From: Puccinia triticina
Taxonomy: Eukaryota > Basidiomycota > Pucciniomycetes > Pucciniales > Pucciniaceae
Length of the DNA stretch: 64,000 bases
Direction: 5' to 3'
Assembly (NCBI RefSeq): GCF_026914185.1
Contig: NC_070559.1
Location: forward strand, 8,105,501 to 8,169,500
Each line of letters opens with the position of its first letter. The stretch's first letter is position 1. The notes beneath the pieces were generated by a model that saw nothing but the letters and a program-made list of their open reading frames with translations, was not told the origin of the DNA and searched no databases. This document shows, in pieces, positions 1 through 10,489 of the stretch. The position numbers and the translations under genes are program-made.

Positions 1-162
1 ACAGCGCGCTAACACTATTCACAATTGGCGGGAGCTTTTTGCCGCTACGCTAACGCGTAGCGCTGAATAGCGTAGTGTAGCGTAGCGGCCCACCGTTGGT
101 CACAATTTCCAGGAAAAAAACCCCTCCTGGAATGTCTCCTGTGGACCTGTATTCCTGACCGG
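1..162. other. Unassigned repeat-like leader
   Basis: No gene is visible. Short permuted GCGTAGCG-type motifs occur at about 45-90. The final four bases (CCGG, 159-162) are one copy of the target duplication of the LTR that follows. Confidence 0.4.
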
Positions 163-1267
163 TGTGGTAGGCTTTATGGTATCCCATATAACTAAATCAA
201 AATTTTCTGCTTTTCTTTCTTATTTCTATTAGTTTTACTCTTAATCTCCCTTTTCCTCTTATCAATCACTTAATATTCCTCAATATTCAGTTTCTAGGGA
301 CAAATTCACCCCAGCTAGTCTTGCCTTACAGAACACTCATAAAGGCACTCACTCAGAAGTTACATACTCTTACACACTCACAATACCCCTTACAACCTCA
401 AACAGTTACACAATCTGTGTTACAACACTTAGTTACACACATGGTTACATAAATATCTACATACATATTTACACATAGCTGCATCATCACTTACATACAT
501 ACAGTGTACACATGCAGGTGCTAGCTGCATGTGATAGCTGCATGCACTAGCTGCATGCGCTAGTGGATTTTCGTTGCATAACAACAGCAGGTGACCTGGC
601 TGCAGCATGACTACACTAACATCCTGTCCTGACCAATCACACCTCCTGATTCAGCCTGCATGTCATAACCCATAATCACCTGTACAGTCCTGACCAATCA
701 CATTCACCCATTCAGCATATTTACTAGCCAAAAACCCACATGTACCTTAACCTAGCTAAAATCTCTCATGTGGAGCTCCTCTGGAGCTAAAATCCCTCAC
801 TGTTGTCTATAAAAGGAGGCTCTCCTCCCCTGTTGTAACTTCCCCCCCAGCAGACTACCTCCACTCAGTTTCCCCTATAACAAAGTACACAACTGCTCAC
901 TCCACAATATATCAGTCACCCTATATTTTGGTTTTACACACATTACAAAACACTTACACACAAAATAACAACTCTACACAACACTTACATTACATAAGAC
1001 AAACCTGTGAGGGGTCCTCTTTGACCAACTATCACCTGGTTGAAGTCCAGACTCCTCACTCATAACACATTTTTAGCAACTTCATCGCACCCACTTTATA
1101 ACAACAGTCATCTTTTGATAACACCCCACTATCACTACATTAAACCTGCCAATCTGAGATTGGTGGGCTTGTTTTAGTGTCTAGTGAACCAGGAAAGGCA
1201 GAGGTTTCCTCATACATCCCTTTCCGCACTCAGCAAAAGGTTCTCAGGAACACTTTTGAGCTTTACA
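163..1267 (+). mobile_element. Solo LTR-like element, family L, copy A
   Basis: The 1105-bp unit begins TGTGGTAGGC and ends CTTTACA, and it is flanked on both sides by CCGG (159-162 and 1268-1271). It carries a TATA-like box (TCTATAAAAGGAG, about 810) after a GGAGCTAAAATCCCTCA block, as expected of an LTR promoter. A conserved 3' block near 1140-1267 (GCAAAAGGTT ... TTTGAG) is shared with copies at 22152-23220 (inverted) and 25292-26476. No coding region, primer-binding site or partner LTR is seen, so solo LTR is the simplest reading. A non-autonomous element with TGT...ACA ends is the alternative. Confidence 0.65.
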
Positions 1268-1383
1268 CCGGCAAGACCCCCCAAGGTCCAGGAAATCAGG
1301 AAAAACCAGTCCAAAACAAACAAACAAACAAACCCATCTTTGACCTTGCCCCAAACAGGACTGAACCCCCAGGATTTTTTTGC

Positions 1384-2240
1384 CCGTGTAGTCATTGGGA
1401 AGACTCAAACCCTCTCAATGGCCGGTCTGAATGGTCATCTCAAGGACTCAAGCTGCTTAATGACCAGTGTTTGTACTGGTCATCAAGATGACTCAATCCG
1501 CAGTCTGTAACCTCCAAAAGTCTGTGCGGTCAATTTGAGTCCCCAAAACGGATTTACCACTACAATGGTAATTATGAGGACTTACACCCTCTTGATTACC
1601 AGTCGGAAAAGTCACCTCAAGTACCAGTCAAACCGGTAATCTTGAGAACTCAAGTTGTGTAAGCCCCCATCCCTGGAGTCTCACAATAACGTTTCACAAG
1701 AGCTATCACAAGTATTACATAAGCTACAAGAGTACTTAGTCTCCTCCTGCTACTTCCCTAGTCCGGCAGAGAGCTTCACTCTCTCCCGGCTAGGTAAGCT
1801 ATCTTTCATTCTTCTCATTCCCTTATGATCTAGTTGTACTTACATATGAGAGAGCTTCACTCTCTCCCGGCTAGATACCTGCAATACAGCCCCTACGTTG
1901 GTACTAGACGGTTTCTTAGGCTTTTGCCTTGTCTTTCGTGCCCCTCGACGACAACCAGTGAAGGACTCAAATGGAGTCCTTACAAGTTGCTCAATGACCA
2001 GTACAAACTGGTCATTGAGATGACACAAGCTTCTCAATCACCGGTCTGAACAGTCATAAAGAAAACTCAAGATCCTCAATGACCAGTCTGGACGGACATT
2101 GGGAGGACTCAAAACCTCTCAATGACTGGTTTGTACCGGTCAGAAAGAGGAATCAAGCTGCTCAATGACCAGTACAAAATGGTTGTCAATATGACTCAAA
2201 GCTTCTCAATGGCCGGTTTTTACCAGTCATTGAGCATACA
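1384..2240. repeat. Palindromic minisatellite family 1, diverged arrays
   Basis: Units of the type CTCAATGACCGGT-CTGTACCGGTCATTGAG recur at 1384-1650 and 1960-2240, separated by GGACTCAA-type spacers. Each unit is an inverted repeat able to form a hairpin of about 12 bp. These copies are more diverged than the arrays at 21.1 and 23.8 kb. The stretch 1650-1950 between them contains a short duplicated motif (AGAGCTTCACTCTCTCCCGGCTAG, at about 1770 and 1850) and no gene. The short open frames here follow the repeat and are not credible genes. Confidence 0.75.
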
Positions 2241-2268
2241 AACCAAGTTTTTTCCCTTTTTTCCTTTG

Positions 2269-2787
2269 CCTATTAGCCAAAGAAAATAATGCATTTTTCT
2301 TCAGCTAAAAGCCAAAGGACAGCGGAGCTGGCCAGGCCAGCTCCACTGGACCTGGCACTGGATGAGCTGGCATACATTGTATTGGTGTATCTGATACATA
2401 CCAATACAATGTATTGCTGTATCCAATACAAATACATACCAATACGTATCCAATACATACCAATACAGTGTACTAACAAATACATACCAATATGTATCAA
2501 ATACATACCGACACAGTGTACTATACACCTTGGCAAGTTTTTTTTAAAAAACCTGCCCTAACCCCTAAAACCCGCCCCCTAACCCCCAAATGGAGCATGG
2601 GGGCAGTGGGAATTGAACCAGCAACCTTGCTGTAAGGAGTTTTGCAGCAGGCTAACAACCATTGGTTGCGCTGCCCAGGTTTTTTGGCTAGGTTCCTATG
2701 AACTCAGCTCCGCCAGCCTGGCCAGCTCCAGCGTTCCTTTGGCTTTTAGCCAAAGAAAAATGCACATTTTTCTCCGGCTAAGAGCCA
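2269..2787. mobile_element. TIR element with AT-rich microsatellite core
   Basis: The two ends are inverted repeats of about 75 bp. The left end (2269-2345) and the reverse complement of the right end (2712-2787) share TTAGCC-AAAG, ATGCATTTTTCTT, GCTAAAAGCCAAAGGA and GGAGCTGGCCAGGC. The interior holds a palindromic array of CAATACATAC/GTATTGGTAT units (2370-2515) and a tRNA-like block (2600-2676, minus). There is no coding capacity. The target duplication is not clear. Confidence 0.55.
2600..2676 (-). repeat. Degenerate tRNA-derived sequence (SINE-like)
   Basis: On the minus strand an acceptor-like pair (GGGCAGC with ACTGCCC, 6 of 7 pairs), an AACC...GGTT D-arm-like pair, a TGCTG...CAGCA stem and a B-box-like GGTTCAATTCC occur in tRNA order. 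The anticodon loop is oversized and the T stem is mispaired. It is therefore a pseudo-tRNA or SINE head and not a working tRNA gene. Confidence 0.45.
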
Positions 2788-2819
2788 GATAGTTATAGTG
2801 CCAGAGGTGAAGCAGATAT

Positions 2820-3552
2820 ACATGCACCTGCCCGCCGAGGGGCTCTTGGTGAGCAGGCTTGGCGGGCAGGTCTTTGTATACCTTCTCGGCGAGCAGGGAT
2901 ACATACACCTACCCGCCGAGCCTACTCACCAAGAGCCCCTTGGCGAGCAGGTGCATGTATACCTGCTCTCCAAGAGGCTCTTGGCGAGGTGGGATCTGTA
3001 CCTGCCTGCCGAGGGGCTCTTGGCGAGCAGGTATACTTGCACCTGCCCGCCAAGGGGCTCCCGGCGAGCAGGCACGGTGTGGGGGAGTGCACGCCCTCGC
3101 ACGCCCATACAGGGGCATGCACGCCCATACAGGGGCATGAACGCCCATACAGGGGCATGAACGCCCATACAGGGGCATGCACGCCCTTGATAAAGGGCGT
3201 GCGGTCCCACACGCTCTTTTTGAAGGGTGTGGGCGTGGGCGTGGGCGTGCCCCCAGGCGACATGCATGTGTTTATCAACACCCGTTCTTGCTCAGGCAAA
3301 GGCTGAGCAGTGGCTTGTCCTGTGCCAAGACTGAGGGGCAGCTGGGCCTGGGCCAAGGCTGAGCAGCAGCTGTGCCTGGGAAAAAGCTGAGTAGCAGCTT
3401 GTGAAAATTGCACTAGAGGCTTCAGATGTGCCAAAATGTGCACTGAGCTGTGTGCCAGCCAGCCCTGCACTAGCAGATGGAGTAGCTTGGGAGCTGAAAC
3501 CAGAGATGTGTTATGTCAGTTGTCATCAACTGAGTACTTTTTTTTCCTGGTG
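2820..3552 (+). mobile_element. 5'-truncated copy of the CACCAGG-type element
   Basis: This segment matches the right half of the 30827-32685 element. It has palindromic CGCCGAG...CTCGGCG units (2822-3075), GC-rich inverted motifs, a conserved terminal arm (about 3230-3530) and the terminus TTTTTTTTCCTGGTG ending at 3552. The left arm is missing. Four 20-bp units of ACGCCCATACAGGGGCATGM lie at 3101-3185, followed by a short GTGGGC run (about 3228). It is non-coding; open frames across the array are artefacts of GC-rich repeats. Confidence 0.65.
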
Positions 3553-3658
3553 CATAATTCCATGGTTTCAATGTGCCAGGGGCACCAGAGAGGCTCTGAT
3601 AAAAGAGGGCAACAGCCAGGCCTGAGGGATCACAGTGAGTAAGATCCACTGCCAGATA

Positions 3659-3848
3659 ATTGGCTGGGTTGACTTTATCCCAGTTTAACTGGGATGCAAT
3701 CAACCAATTTAAACTGGGTTTATTTCAACCAATGAAATATGATTCCAAGGGGGGTACCTTGTATTTATATTTCATCATTTGAGATCAACCAAGTTCAAAT
3801 TGGTCATATGCATCCCAGTTAAACTGGGATAATTTCAACCCATCCAAT
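3659..3848. mobile_element. MITE, TA target duplication
   Basis: This 190-bp element starts ATTGGCTGGGTTGA and ends TCAACCCATCCAAT. The inverted arms include the block ATCCCAGTTTAACTGGGATGCA at both ends. TA flanks both sides (3657-3658, 3849-3850). No ORF is present. TA flanks and short TIRs fit a Tc1/mariner-type MITE. Confidence 0.6.
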
Positions 3849-3852
3849 TAGA

Positions 3853-4060
3853 GATTGCCAAGTGGACCTGTGGGCAGGTACCCGGGACCTGCGCGTGGGT
3901 ATGTACCCGCCAGAATGTGCCAGGTACTTGCCCGCGGCTGCCGTGTACGGGTCTGGGTGCGGGATTTTGGGCAAAAAAGCACCAGGTACCCGGATACCCG
4001 CCAAAAATACCCATGGTCAGGTGGGTCTTCTGGCCAGGTACCCGCTGTTGCGGTCACCGA
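3853..4060 (+). repeat. GC-rich CGGGTACC repeat
   Basis: The block begins GAGATTGCCAAGTG and is dense in GGTACCCG and CGGGTA motifs. An inverted copy starting with the same sequence lies at about 10945-11062. It is non-coding. Confidence 0.5.
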
Positions 4061-4255
4061 GGGGGTTGATTCCTCTTGATGACCGGGACAGACCCCGGTA
4101 ATCAAGGGAATTCAGCCCTCTCCATGACTGGGACAGATCCCAGTCATCAAGCGGGACAGATCATGGTGGGAGGAATCAACCCTCTCGATGAACAGGACAG
4201 AACCCAGTCATTGAGAGGAATAAACCACTTCAATGACCAAGACAAAACACGGTGT
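4060..4255. repeat. Palindromic minisatellite family 1, short array
   Basis: Several diverged units of the GACCGGGACAG...CCGGTCAT type with GAGGGAATCAACCCTCT spacers. Same family as the arrays at 5135 and 21085. Confidence 0.65.
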
Positions 4256-5130
4256 GGTGAACAAAAGTGGTCACTGCGTAGAAATTTCAGGACCCCGCCG
4301 CTCCAAGATGATTCCCAGGTAAAGTCAGGTAATCTGGAGAAACTCCGCTCCACAGCTCCACCGTGTTGTAGGGCTCTGAGTGGGATAAATAAAGTAAAGC
4401 ACATAAAATAATCTAGCTCTGCAAAAGTAAACAGTAAAATAAATCTCCGCCGCATAAAGAAGATAACTCCCCCACAAAACTCCACAAAAAACGCAAGAAA
4501 AAAGCCGTAAAGCAAGCACAACCGTAACACATAAAGCAAGTCCGCAACGTAAAACTCCGCTCCACAACGTACGCAAAGCAAAAGAAGCACAACAATCCGC
4601 AAAGTAAAGTAAAACAATAAAAAAGAGAGTCTGTGGGGAGTATGATACAGAATCCTCCCTCCACCACTGTGGTTTTACAGAGAAAAGGAAGAGAACTAAA
4701 AGATATCCTCTGCCCGCCTCCCACGCATGCCATCCGCTAACTCCGTTCACACACGCACACTCATCATCCGCCAAGTGCTATACATACATGCACATCATCC
4801 GCCAAGCTCCGCTCTCACGCCAACTCCTGTCGTCTCTGCCGCTTGCCTTTGACCGCCGTCAAACTCCTCTCTCTAGCTTCCACGCCCCTGTCTAGCTTAT
4901 GATGTCAGGATCCCACACGCCGCCCTTCTGGCTGCCACGGCTTCTCCCAATCACCATCTCCGCTATCCAGTCCGCGCTGGCCTGCTTAGTCTGAGTCCAG
5001 TTCCGCCGTCAAACTCCGCGCGCCGCCGCCTTCAGTTGTGCGCTCTGCTCTGCTCCGTTCTGCGCCATTTCCGCACCACCTGTGCGCCGCACTGATTTCT
5101 CCATGGGAAATTTGACACAAGTTCCAGAAT
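4256..5130. other. Non-coding repeat, probably LTR remnant
   Basis: No gene is recognised. An A-rich plus strand (repeated AAGTAAAG, CCGCAAAG, ACAACG motifs, 4390-4620) gives long open frames on the minus strand with odd composition, which I do not accept as genes. The part from about 4690 to 5090 is C-rich. Confidence 0.35.
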
Positions 5131-5134
5131 TGAT

Positions 5135-5630
5135 CACCACAATGGTCATTGAGAGGAATGAAGCCTCTTGATGACCGGGACAGAACGTGTCCCATTCAGC
5201 AAGACAAAACAACCCTCTCAATGACCGGGATCTTTACCAGTCATTGACAGGGTTCTTTCCTCCCAATGACCAGGATCTGCCCTGGTCATCGAGAGGAATC
5301 AACCCCCTCAATGACCAAGACAGAAACTGGTCATCAAGAGGAATCAACCCCCTCAATGACCAGGACAGAAGACAGTAATTGAGAGGAATCAAGCCTCTTG
5401 ATGACCAGGTTCTTTCCCAGTCATCCAGAGGAATAAACACTCTTAATTACCAGGTTCTGTCCCGGTCATCCAGAGGAATCAACCCTCTTGATCGCCAGGT
5501 TCTGTCCTGGTCATCAAGAGGAATCAACCCTCTTGGTTACCGGGGCAGACCCTGGTCATTGGGAGGAATCAACCCTCTTGATGACCAGTACAGAACCCGT
5601 TCATTGAGAGGAACCAACACCCAATGAACA
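5135..5630. repeat. Palindromic minisatellite family 1, about 10 units
   Basis: Units of about 46 bp in the pattern GAGAGGAATCAACCCTCTTGATGACC-x-GGTTCTGTCC-x-GGTCAT. Each has an inverted stem. The array is recognisable over about 500 bp and interrupts no gene. Confidence 0.8.
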
Positions 5631-5639
5631 GTGTGGAGC

Positions 5640-6187
5640 TCCATTCCAAGCCATAAGTAGTATTTTATTATCTTCTTTTACATATTTTCATCATTACATT
5701 GCCTATTACCCCATAACCCTTCACAAATACTTCATTATTATTGCATATTCAGATTCTACGCCTCATTTCACCTATAGTCACTCATAAATAGTACCCCTTT
5801 ATCTTCAATGGTTCAATAGTTAGAAATGACATAAGAATTACAGAAAACCCTACAGTCTTCATTAGTTACAACACTCATTTCATTAGTAACTTACTTAAAT
5901 CATTATAGTCCATTCCTTTTACAGATACTTTCTCACATATTAAACCCTTTACAAAAATTGCTCATTATGTACTATCCTTATTTGTACACATTACATCATT
6001 GGATCTGTGCTTATCTCTTTCAGTAGTGCTCATCATTAAAAGTTGTACTATGTTCAAATAACCTTCTCCATTTGTACAGTCATTCTTCCCATAGCCAGAA
6101 TTCCCCTGTCTGTGCTCATCCTTGTACCCCCCCTGTGGTTTCTTTCACTTATAAACTCCCCCTCAGCTGCTGTACTTCCCCCTCATG
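5640..6187. other. AT-rich non-coding DNA flanking hAT insertion
   Basis: AT-rich sequence with scattered TTACA and TTCATT runs and no gene. It ends with the left target duplication CCTCATG (6181-6187) of the hAT element. Confidence 0.4.
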
Positions 6188-6418
6188 CAACACTGGGTAG
6201 CTACGTTGCCAGTAACGGTAACATATCAGCAACATATTGATTTTTTATGCGTAACTCACGTTGTTACTGGTAACGGTTTCCCATTGCCGTCAGGGCTTTT
6301 GGGTCCATTTTTTATTCATGTCTTGATACATTGTAGGATTTCAATGTAAAAGCAAAAAAAAAAAATCAATATGGTAACGGGCCAAAGAACAAGCTATGTA
6401 TGTAAGAGTGAGGCAAAA

Positions 6419-9400
6419 TCATGCAGGCACTTTTTTCTTTGGACCTGGCACCAAAGATTTTAAAACTTTGCCGGCCTCCTGAAAATCACCAGTGAGAGGG
6501 ACCTGCTCCCTTAGCCACATCATACTACTGACACAGCGAGTCATTGTAGATGGGTTCAAGCCACCGCGCCTGCTGCTGCAGACGTCAGAAGCAGCGGAGA
6601 ATAGTCTTTCGACTGCACACGAACTCCCAGATACCCCAAGATACGCCCGTGCCATCCAAGAGAGCATCAGATAAGCCATGCAGTGATCCCACCACCACTT
6701 CAGAGGAGTGGATTTATTGGCAATTGACTTGCTGTTGAAGGCGAGTTTGGCTTTGAGGAAAGATTCTATTTTGTTTTCCTGCAGAGTTGTTTGCTGAGTC
6801 ATACGGGACGCAAGCCGTGACATGAGGGAGTCTGAATCCGGTGCTGTTGTATTTTCTAAACATGTGATCTCGGATGGGTTGGCCAAGGTTGAGCCGCAGA
6901 CTGGTTTTTGCTTGAAGTCCAGGAACCAACGGTTGAGGAGTTCAAGACAATCCTTGACCTCTTTGCTTTTGGCTCCAAAGACCAGTTCGAAAATATGGAT
7001 CCAAAAGCATGGATGAATAAGAGTGGCAAATAGCAGTGTCTCACAGTCCATCGCCTCCGCCAAGTACTTTTCAACCCGCTTGAGCATGGCATAGTACATT
7101 GGATACAATGGGTCCTTCTCTTCGGCGCAATGAAGCTTTCCGGATAGCTGCTCCTTAAGCTCCAAATATTTAGGAATCACGTGCACCCCGGTGGGCTGAT
7201 TCCATTCCATTTGTGCGTTAAGCGTAACAAAAACCTGTCAATGGTTGTATGATCAGTGGCAGTCAAGTTGTGTAAATTAATTGATAATACACACCTCAAG
7301 CTCGCGGTTTAATTTGTCAATCCAAACCCAATCCCAAGGAGAAAAATGCACGTTGTCAAATACCCAGGTTTCTTCCTTGAGAAGTGCGTCAATTACTTCT
7401 TGGGCTTCAAGTGCTTTGCGGTGGCTCTCGTATTTCACATTCCAGCGGATCCCGCAACCCGCAATCAGTGGAGCCACCTTAACACCCATCTTGTTGGCCA
7501 TGCGATTGAAACTTGCTCGCTGAGCTGCAGACCGGGTGATTTGTTTGATCACAACATCCAACTTTGTCGTAAGTGCTTGAAGCATGGTTGTATTTGCATG
7601 TTTTACTGTGACTGGTTCATTGTCAGGATTGATTTCGGAAGCTGGAGTGGGAGTGGGAGCCACATTGGTATCAGACAGCTCATCATCAGCATTACCACAG
7701 TTGCTTTGAGAAGCGCAATTGTCTTCAACCAGACTTGTCATGGCCATTGGGTCCAAATGAACGCCCAAGGCTGAACCAGACGACTCCAAGCATAAATTTT
7801 CAACTGCATCCTTGTCTTCCTCGACAAGTCTCCCTAGAACGGGGAAAAATCCAAGGACCGACTCCTTGGCTTTTGCTGGGGGAAGCGTTTTCAGTGATAA
7901 AGAGGCCAGGCCGGCATTCACAATCAGCGCTAGCTTGTGACAGAAGCAGTGGACATGCATGGTCATCGGATCCCACAGGCTGGTCTCTGGTGGTTTGTTG
8001 GCGTATATCAAGCTATACATCTCGCTGGCCATAGTGTTGTTGTTTGAACCGGAATCAGTAGTCTGTGCCAACATTTTTTGGAACAGTTTTTGTTGAGGAG
8101 GCTAGCAATCGGCCGTGCAAGTAAATTTCCATGATGCTTCCATGGAATCATCTTGAGAGTTAAATGTCGGACTGTGTACTCCCAGTCCAAATTGATGTAA
8201 GACACCGCGGCCCCAATGAATGCAAATCTGTTCCCCTTTTTTGTCCATACGTCATGGATAAGGCTGAGCTTTGTATCAAGGTTCTTCATAGAAAATTACA
8301 TGCTACCAATCAGTATCAAATATTGAGGCACAGCATTGTGCTGCGGACTGAGTTTGTTTAGGTTAGAGTTACATGATGAGATTGCCAAACCTAACCATAG
8401 ATGTATATAGTTCAACCTCGATTCCTAATGTTGTTTCTCTATTCATCTCGTTTACTTTGTCAATCAAACTCACTCAACTCACTCGGTCTGCAGGTATGCC
8501 TTCAGTCTCTTTCTCTCATTATCTTATGTACGGTCTCTTATCTGTCTTTGTCTGGTCGACCTTCAGGTGTGCATCCACCAGCTCCTTCATCCGTGTTCGT
8601 CGTGATACTCACAGCGCAGTCGCTGCTATAGGTGTGCATCCACCAGCTCCTTCATCTGTGTTTGTCGTGATACTCACAGCGCAGTCGCTGCTATAGGTGT
8701 GATCCCCCGGCTCCTTGTTCATTATCAAAAAGCAAAATTTAATGAATAGCAAGCACATGTAGCCTACATTTAAATCATCAAACACATTTTTTTTTAGCAT
8801 TGAGTAGAGTCTCTTTGACTCATTGGCCAACCAACGTCGTGCAAACAGAATCGCCTTGTTGTTTGCATACAGAAAAGCTGCACGAAGGTACGGATCTTCA
8901 ATGTGTGTCCATGGCAGCGCCTGGCGAATCTGCCATATCATAATCAACTAGTTGAGAACCCGGTTGACAAATGATGGCTTGACCTGAAGAAATCCACTAA
9001 TGATGGTTTGCTTCGGATCACCCCCACCCTTAGCTTCAGCAAGATTGCGTTCGGCAACGGAGGGTGGTAATTTTACACCAGCTTCCTTGGCTTTTGATTG
9101 GTTGACGCAGCCAACACTTCTGTTTTCCGACTGAGTGGAACCGTCCCGATGGACCTTCAAGTTGCCATTTGAGGTCGGGTGCGCACGGACAACGGTATGA
9201 CACCATTTGCAGCGGTAGTTAATCTGAGTGTTGGGCTTGTCATTTTTTTTCCAAAAAGGTTTGTCATAAAAATCAAGGATATGATCAAACTCCTTTTCTA
9301 TTTTTCTCTTAGCTTGGCGAGGCTGAATTTCTATAGATTCATCTGATTCCTGACTATAGTCATAGTCTTCAACAGTCGCGTTCGCCTAATCAAAACATTC

Positions 9401-9811
9401 AAAACAAATCAATCACAAAAGCTTTAATCACCCACTCTTTTAATCAATGGAAATCATATTCACACGCACAGATGCCTTTTTGCTTGGTTTCTTTGGCTTC
9501 GTCTTCTTTTTTCTGACAATAGCAGGCGCCACTTCAGTTGCAGAGGACTCGTCTTCAATGATTCGCTTTTTCTTGGGCTTAGCTTTTGATTTGGATGGGG
9601 CCGTTGACTGAGCAGATTCCGAACCGGGGGCTGCCGGTTTTTTGGCTGATTTAGTTAAACTGACGCGAGAATCTGAGACTGTTGGAATCATGTTTGGCTC
9701 CGCAACCACCGATGATGCTCTTTTTGAACGGCGGAGTTGAGACTGGTCAGTTGCGTATCCACTAGCATCCAGGTCTTCGGTACCTTTCTCTGACTGAGTT
9801 CTGGGGTTCAT
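6419..9811 (-). pseudogene. hAT-family transposase, broken
   Basis: Reading on the minus strand, the N-terminal exon (9811 to about 9440) is basic and Lys/Pro-rich. A BED-type zinc finger follows (CKWCHTVV ... NLKVHRDG, about 9160-9230). The central catalytic part (8289-7277) includes LTLKMIPWKHHG, AQTTDSGSNN and HCFCHKLALIVN. The C-terminal dimerisation region (7210-6419) includes SGSSCAVERLFSAASDV. The gene would be split by introns near 9390-9440, 8290-8750 and 7211-7276. It is inactive in this form: an in-frame TAG lies at 8948-8950 and a frameshift near 8080 separates two parts of the catalytic domain. The family call is strong from the domain order and the element's TIRs. Confidence 0.85.
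8566..8697. repeat. 66-bp tandem duplication in a transposase intron
   Basis: Two adjacent near-identical copies of a unit with GGTGTGCATCCACCAGCTCC and ACAGCGCAGTCGCTGCTAT. They lie inside the long intron region of the hAT gene. Confidence 0.75.
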
Positions 9812-9979
9812 CTTGGATGCAGTTAAGAAGATAAAGCTGATAGCAAAGTTTCAAAAAACCAAGAGTGTTTGGATTTACTGGTGATTGGCAAGCAACAGGG
9901 GAGCGCAATTTCATAAATGTCTAAGCTTCAATGACAGGGGGGAGTCGCTGGGATTAGAAGCGCCAAGGCCCAACACAGT

Positions 9980-10021
9980 CAGTTGTACTGTTGGATTCCG
10001 CGGAATCCAACAGTACAACTG
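9980..10021. repeat. Perfect 42-bp palindrome
   Basis: A perfect inverted repeat with no spacer, centred on CCG|CGG at 10000/10001, running from CAGTTGTACTG to CAGTACAACTG. The flanks CACAGT and TGTGTG extend it imperfectly. It lies within the hAT element, 30 bp from the mariner MITE. Confidence 0.95.
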
Positions 10022-10050
10022 TGTGGGTACTGTGCCCGAAACATTTCAGA

Positions 10051-10221
10051 TACAGTGACCCCGCCATGTAAGCATTCACGATGTAAGCATAGCATAAATG
10101 TAGATTTCCCGCGACCATTCTCTTGGTTTTGCTGGGATTTTACCTCGATAAGAAGCATACCGCAATGTAAGCATAGGATTTTTGTCCACCATCCTTATGC
10201 TTACATGGCGGGGTCACTGTA
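10051..10221. mobile_element. Tc1/mariner-type MITE
   Basis: This 171-bp element has 25-bp perfect TIRs beginning TACAGTGACCCCGCCATG and ending with the reverse complement. The first and last dinucleotides are TA. It is non-coding and nested in the hAT element. Confidence 0.9.
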
Positions 10222-10489
10222 GAAGAATGCAGGGGTAAGCTGACACTCAGCGGTATGTAGAACACTTCCCCAGGGTCAATCACAATACTGGGCGTTATGG
10301 CGCGTTAGTGGCGCTACGGTACCCAGAAATAAATAAATAAAACTATAAGATTGTGATACAATATGGAATGCTAAGGATTCCCGTCGTTACTAATTACCGT
10401 AACGATGGTTTGCAGTAACGGGACTAGTTACAATATGAAAAAACGCTCAATAACGTATCATATTGTAACTACCCAGTGTTGCCTCATGC

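Larger units (their letters stand above)
6188..10481 (-). mobile_element. hAT DNA transposon, full length but decayed
   Basis: The 4294-bp element has terminal inverted repeats CAACACTGGGTAGCTAC and GTAACTACCCAGTGTTG. The flanks are CCTCATG (6181-6187 and 10482-10488); an 8-bp duplication typical of hAT is compatible if one terminal base is ambiguous. Subterminal GTAACG/CGTTAC motifs cluster in the first 100 bp and last 110 bp, the usual position of hAT transposase binding sites. It carries a transposase gene on the minus strand, and a mariner MITE (10051-10221) has inserted near its right end. Confidence 0.85.

Noticed and set aside
2798..3470. Overlapping open frames at the truncated TIR element
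   Set aside because: Same artefact: GC-rich inverted repeats without stops.
4147..4774. 156- and 149-codon frames on the minus strand rich in Phe, Leu and Cys
   Set aside because: They arise from an A-rich repeat on the other strand; no domain and no splice pattern.
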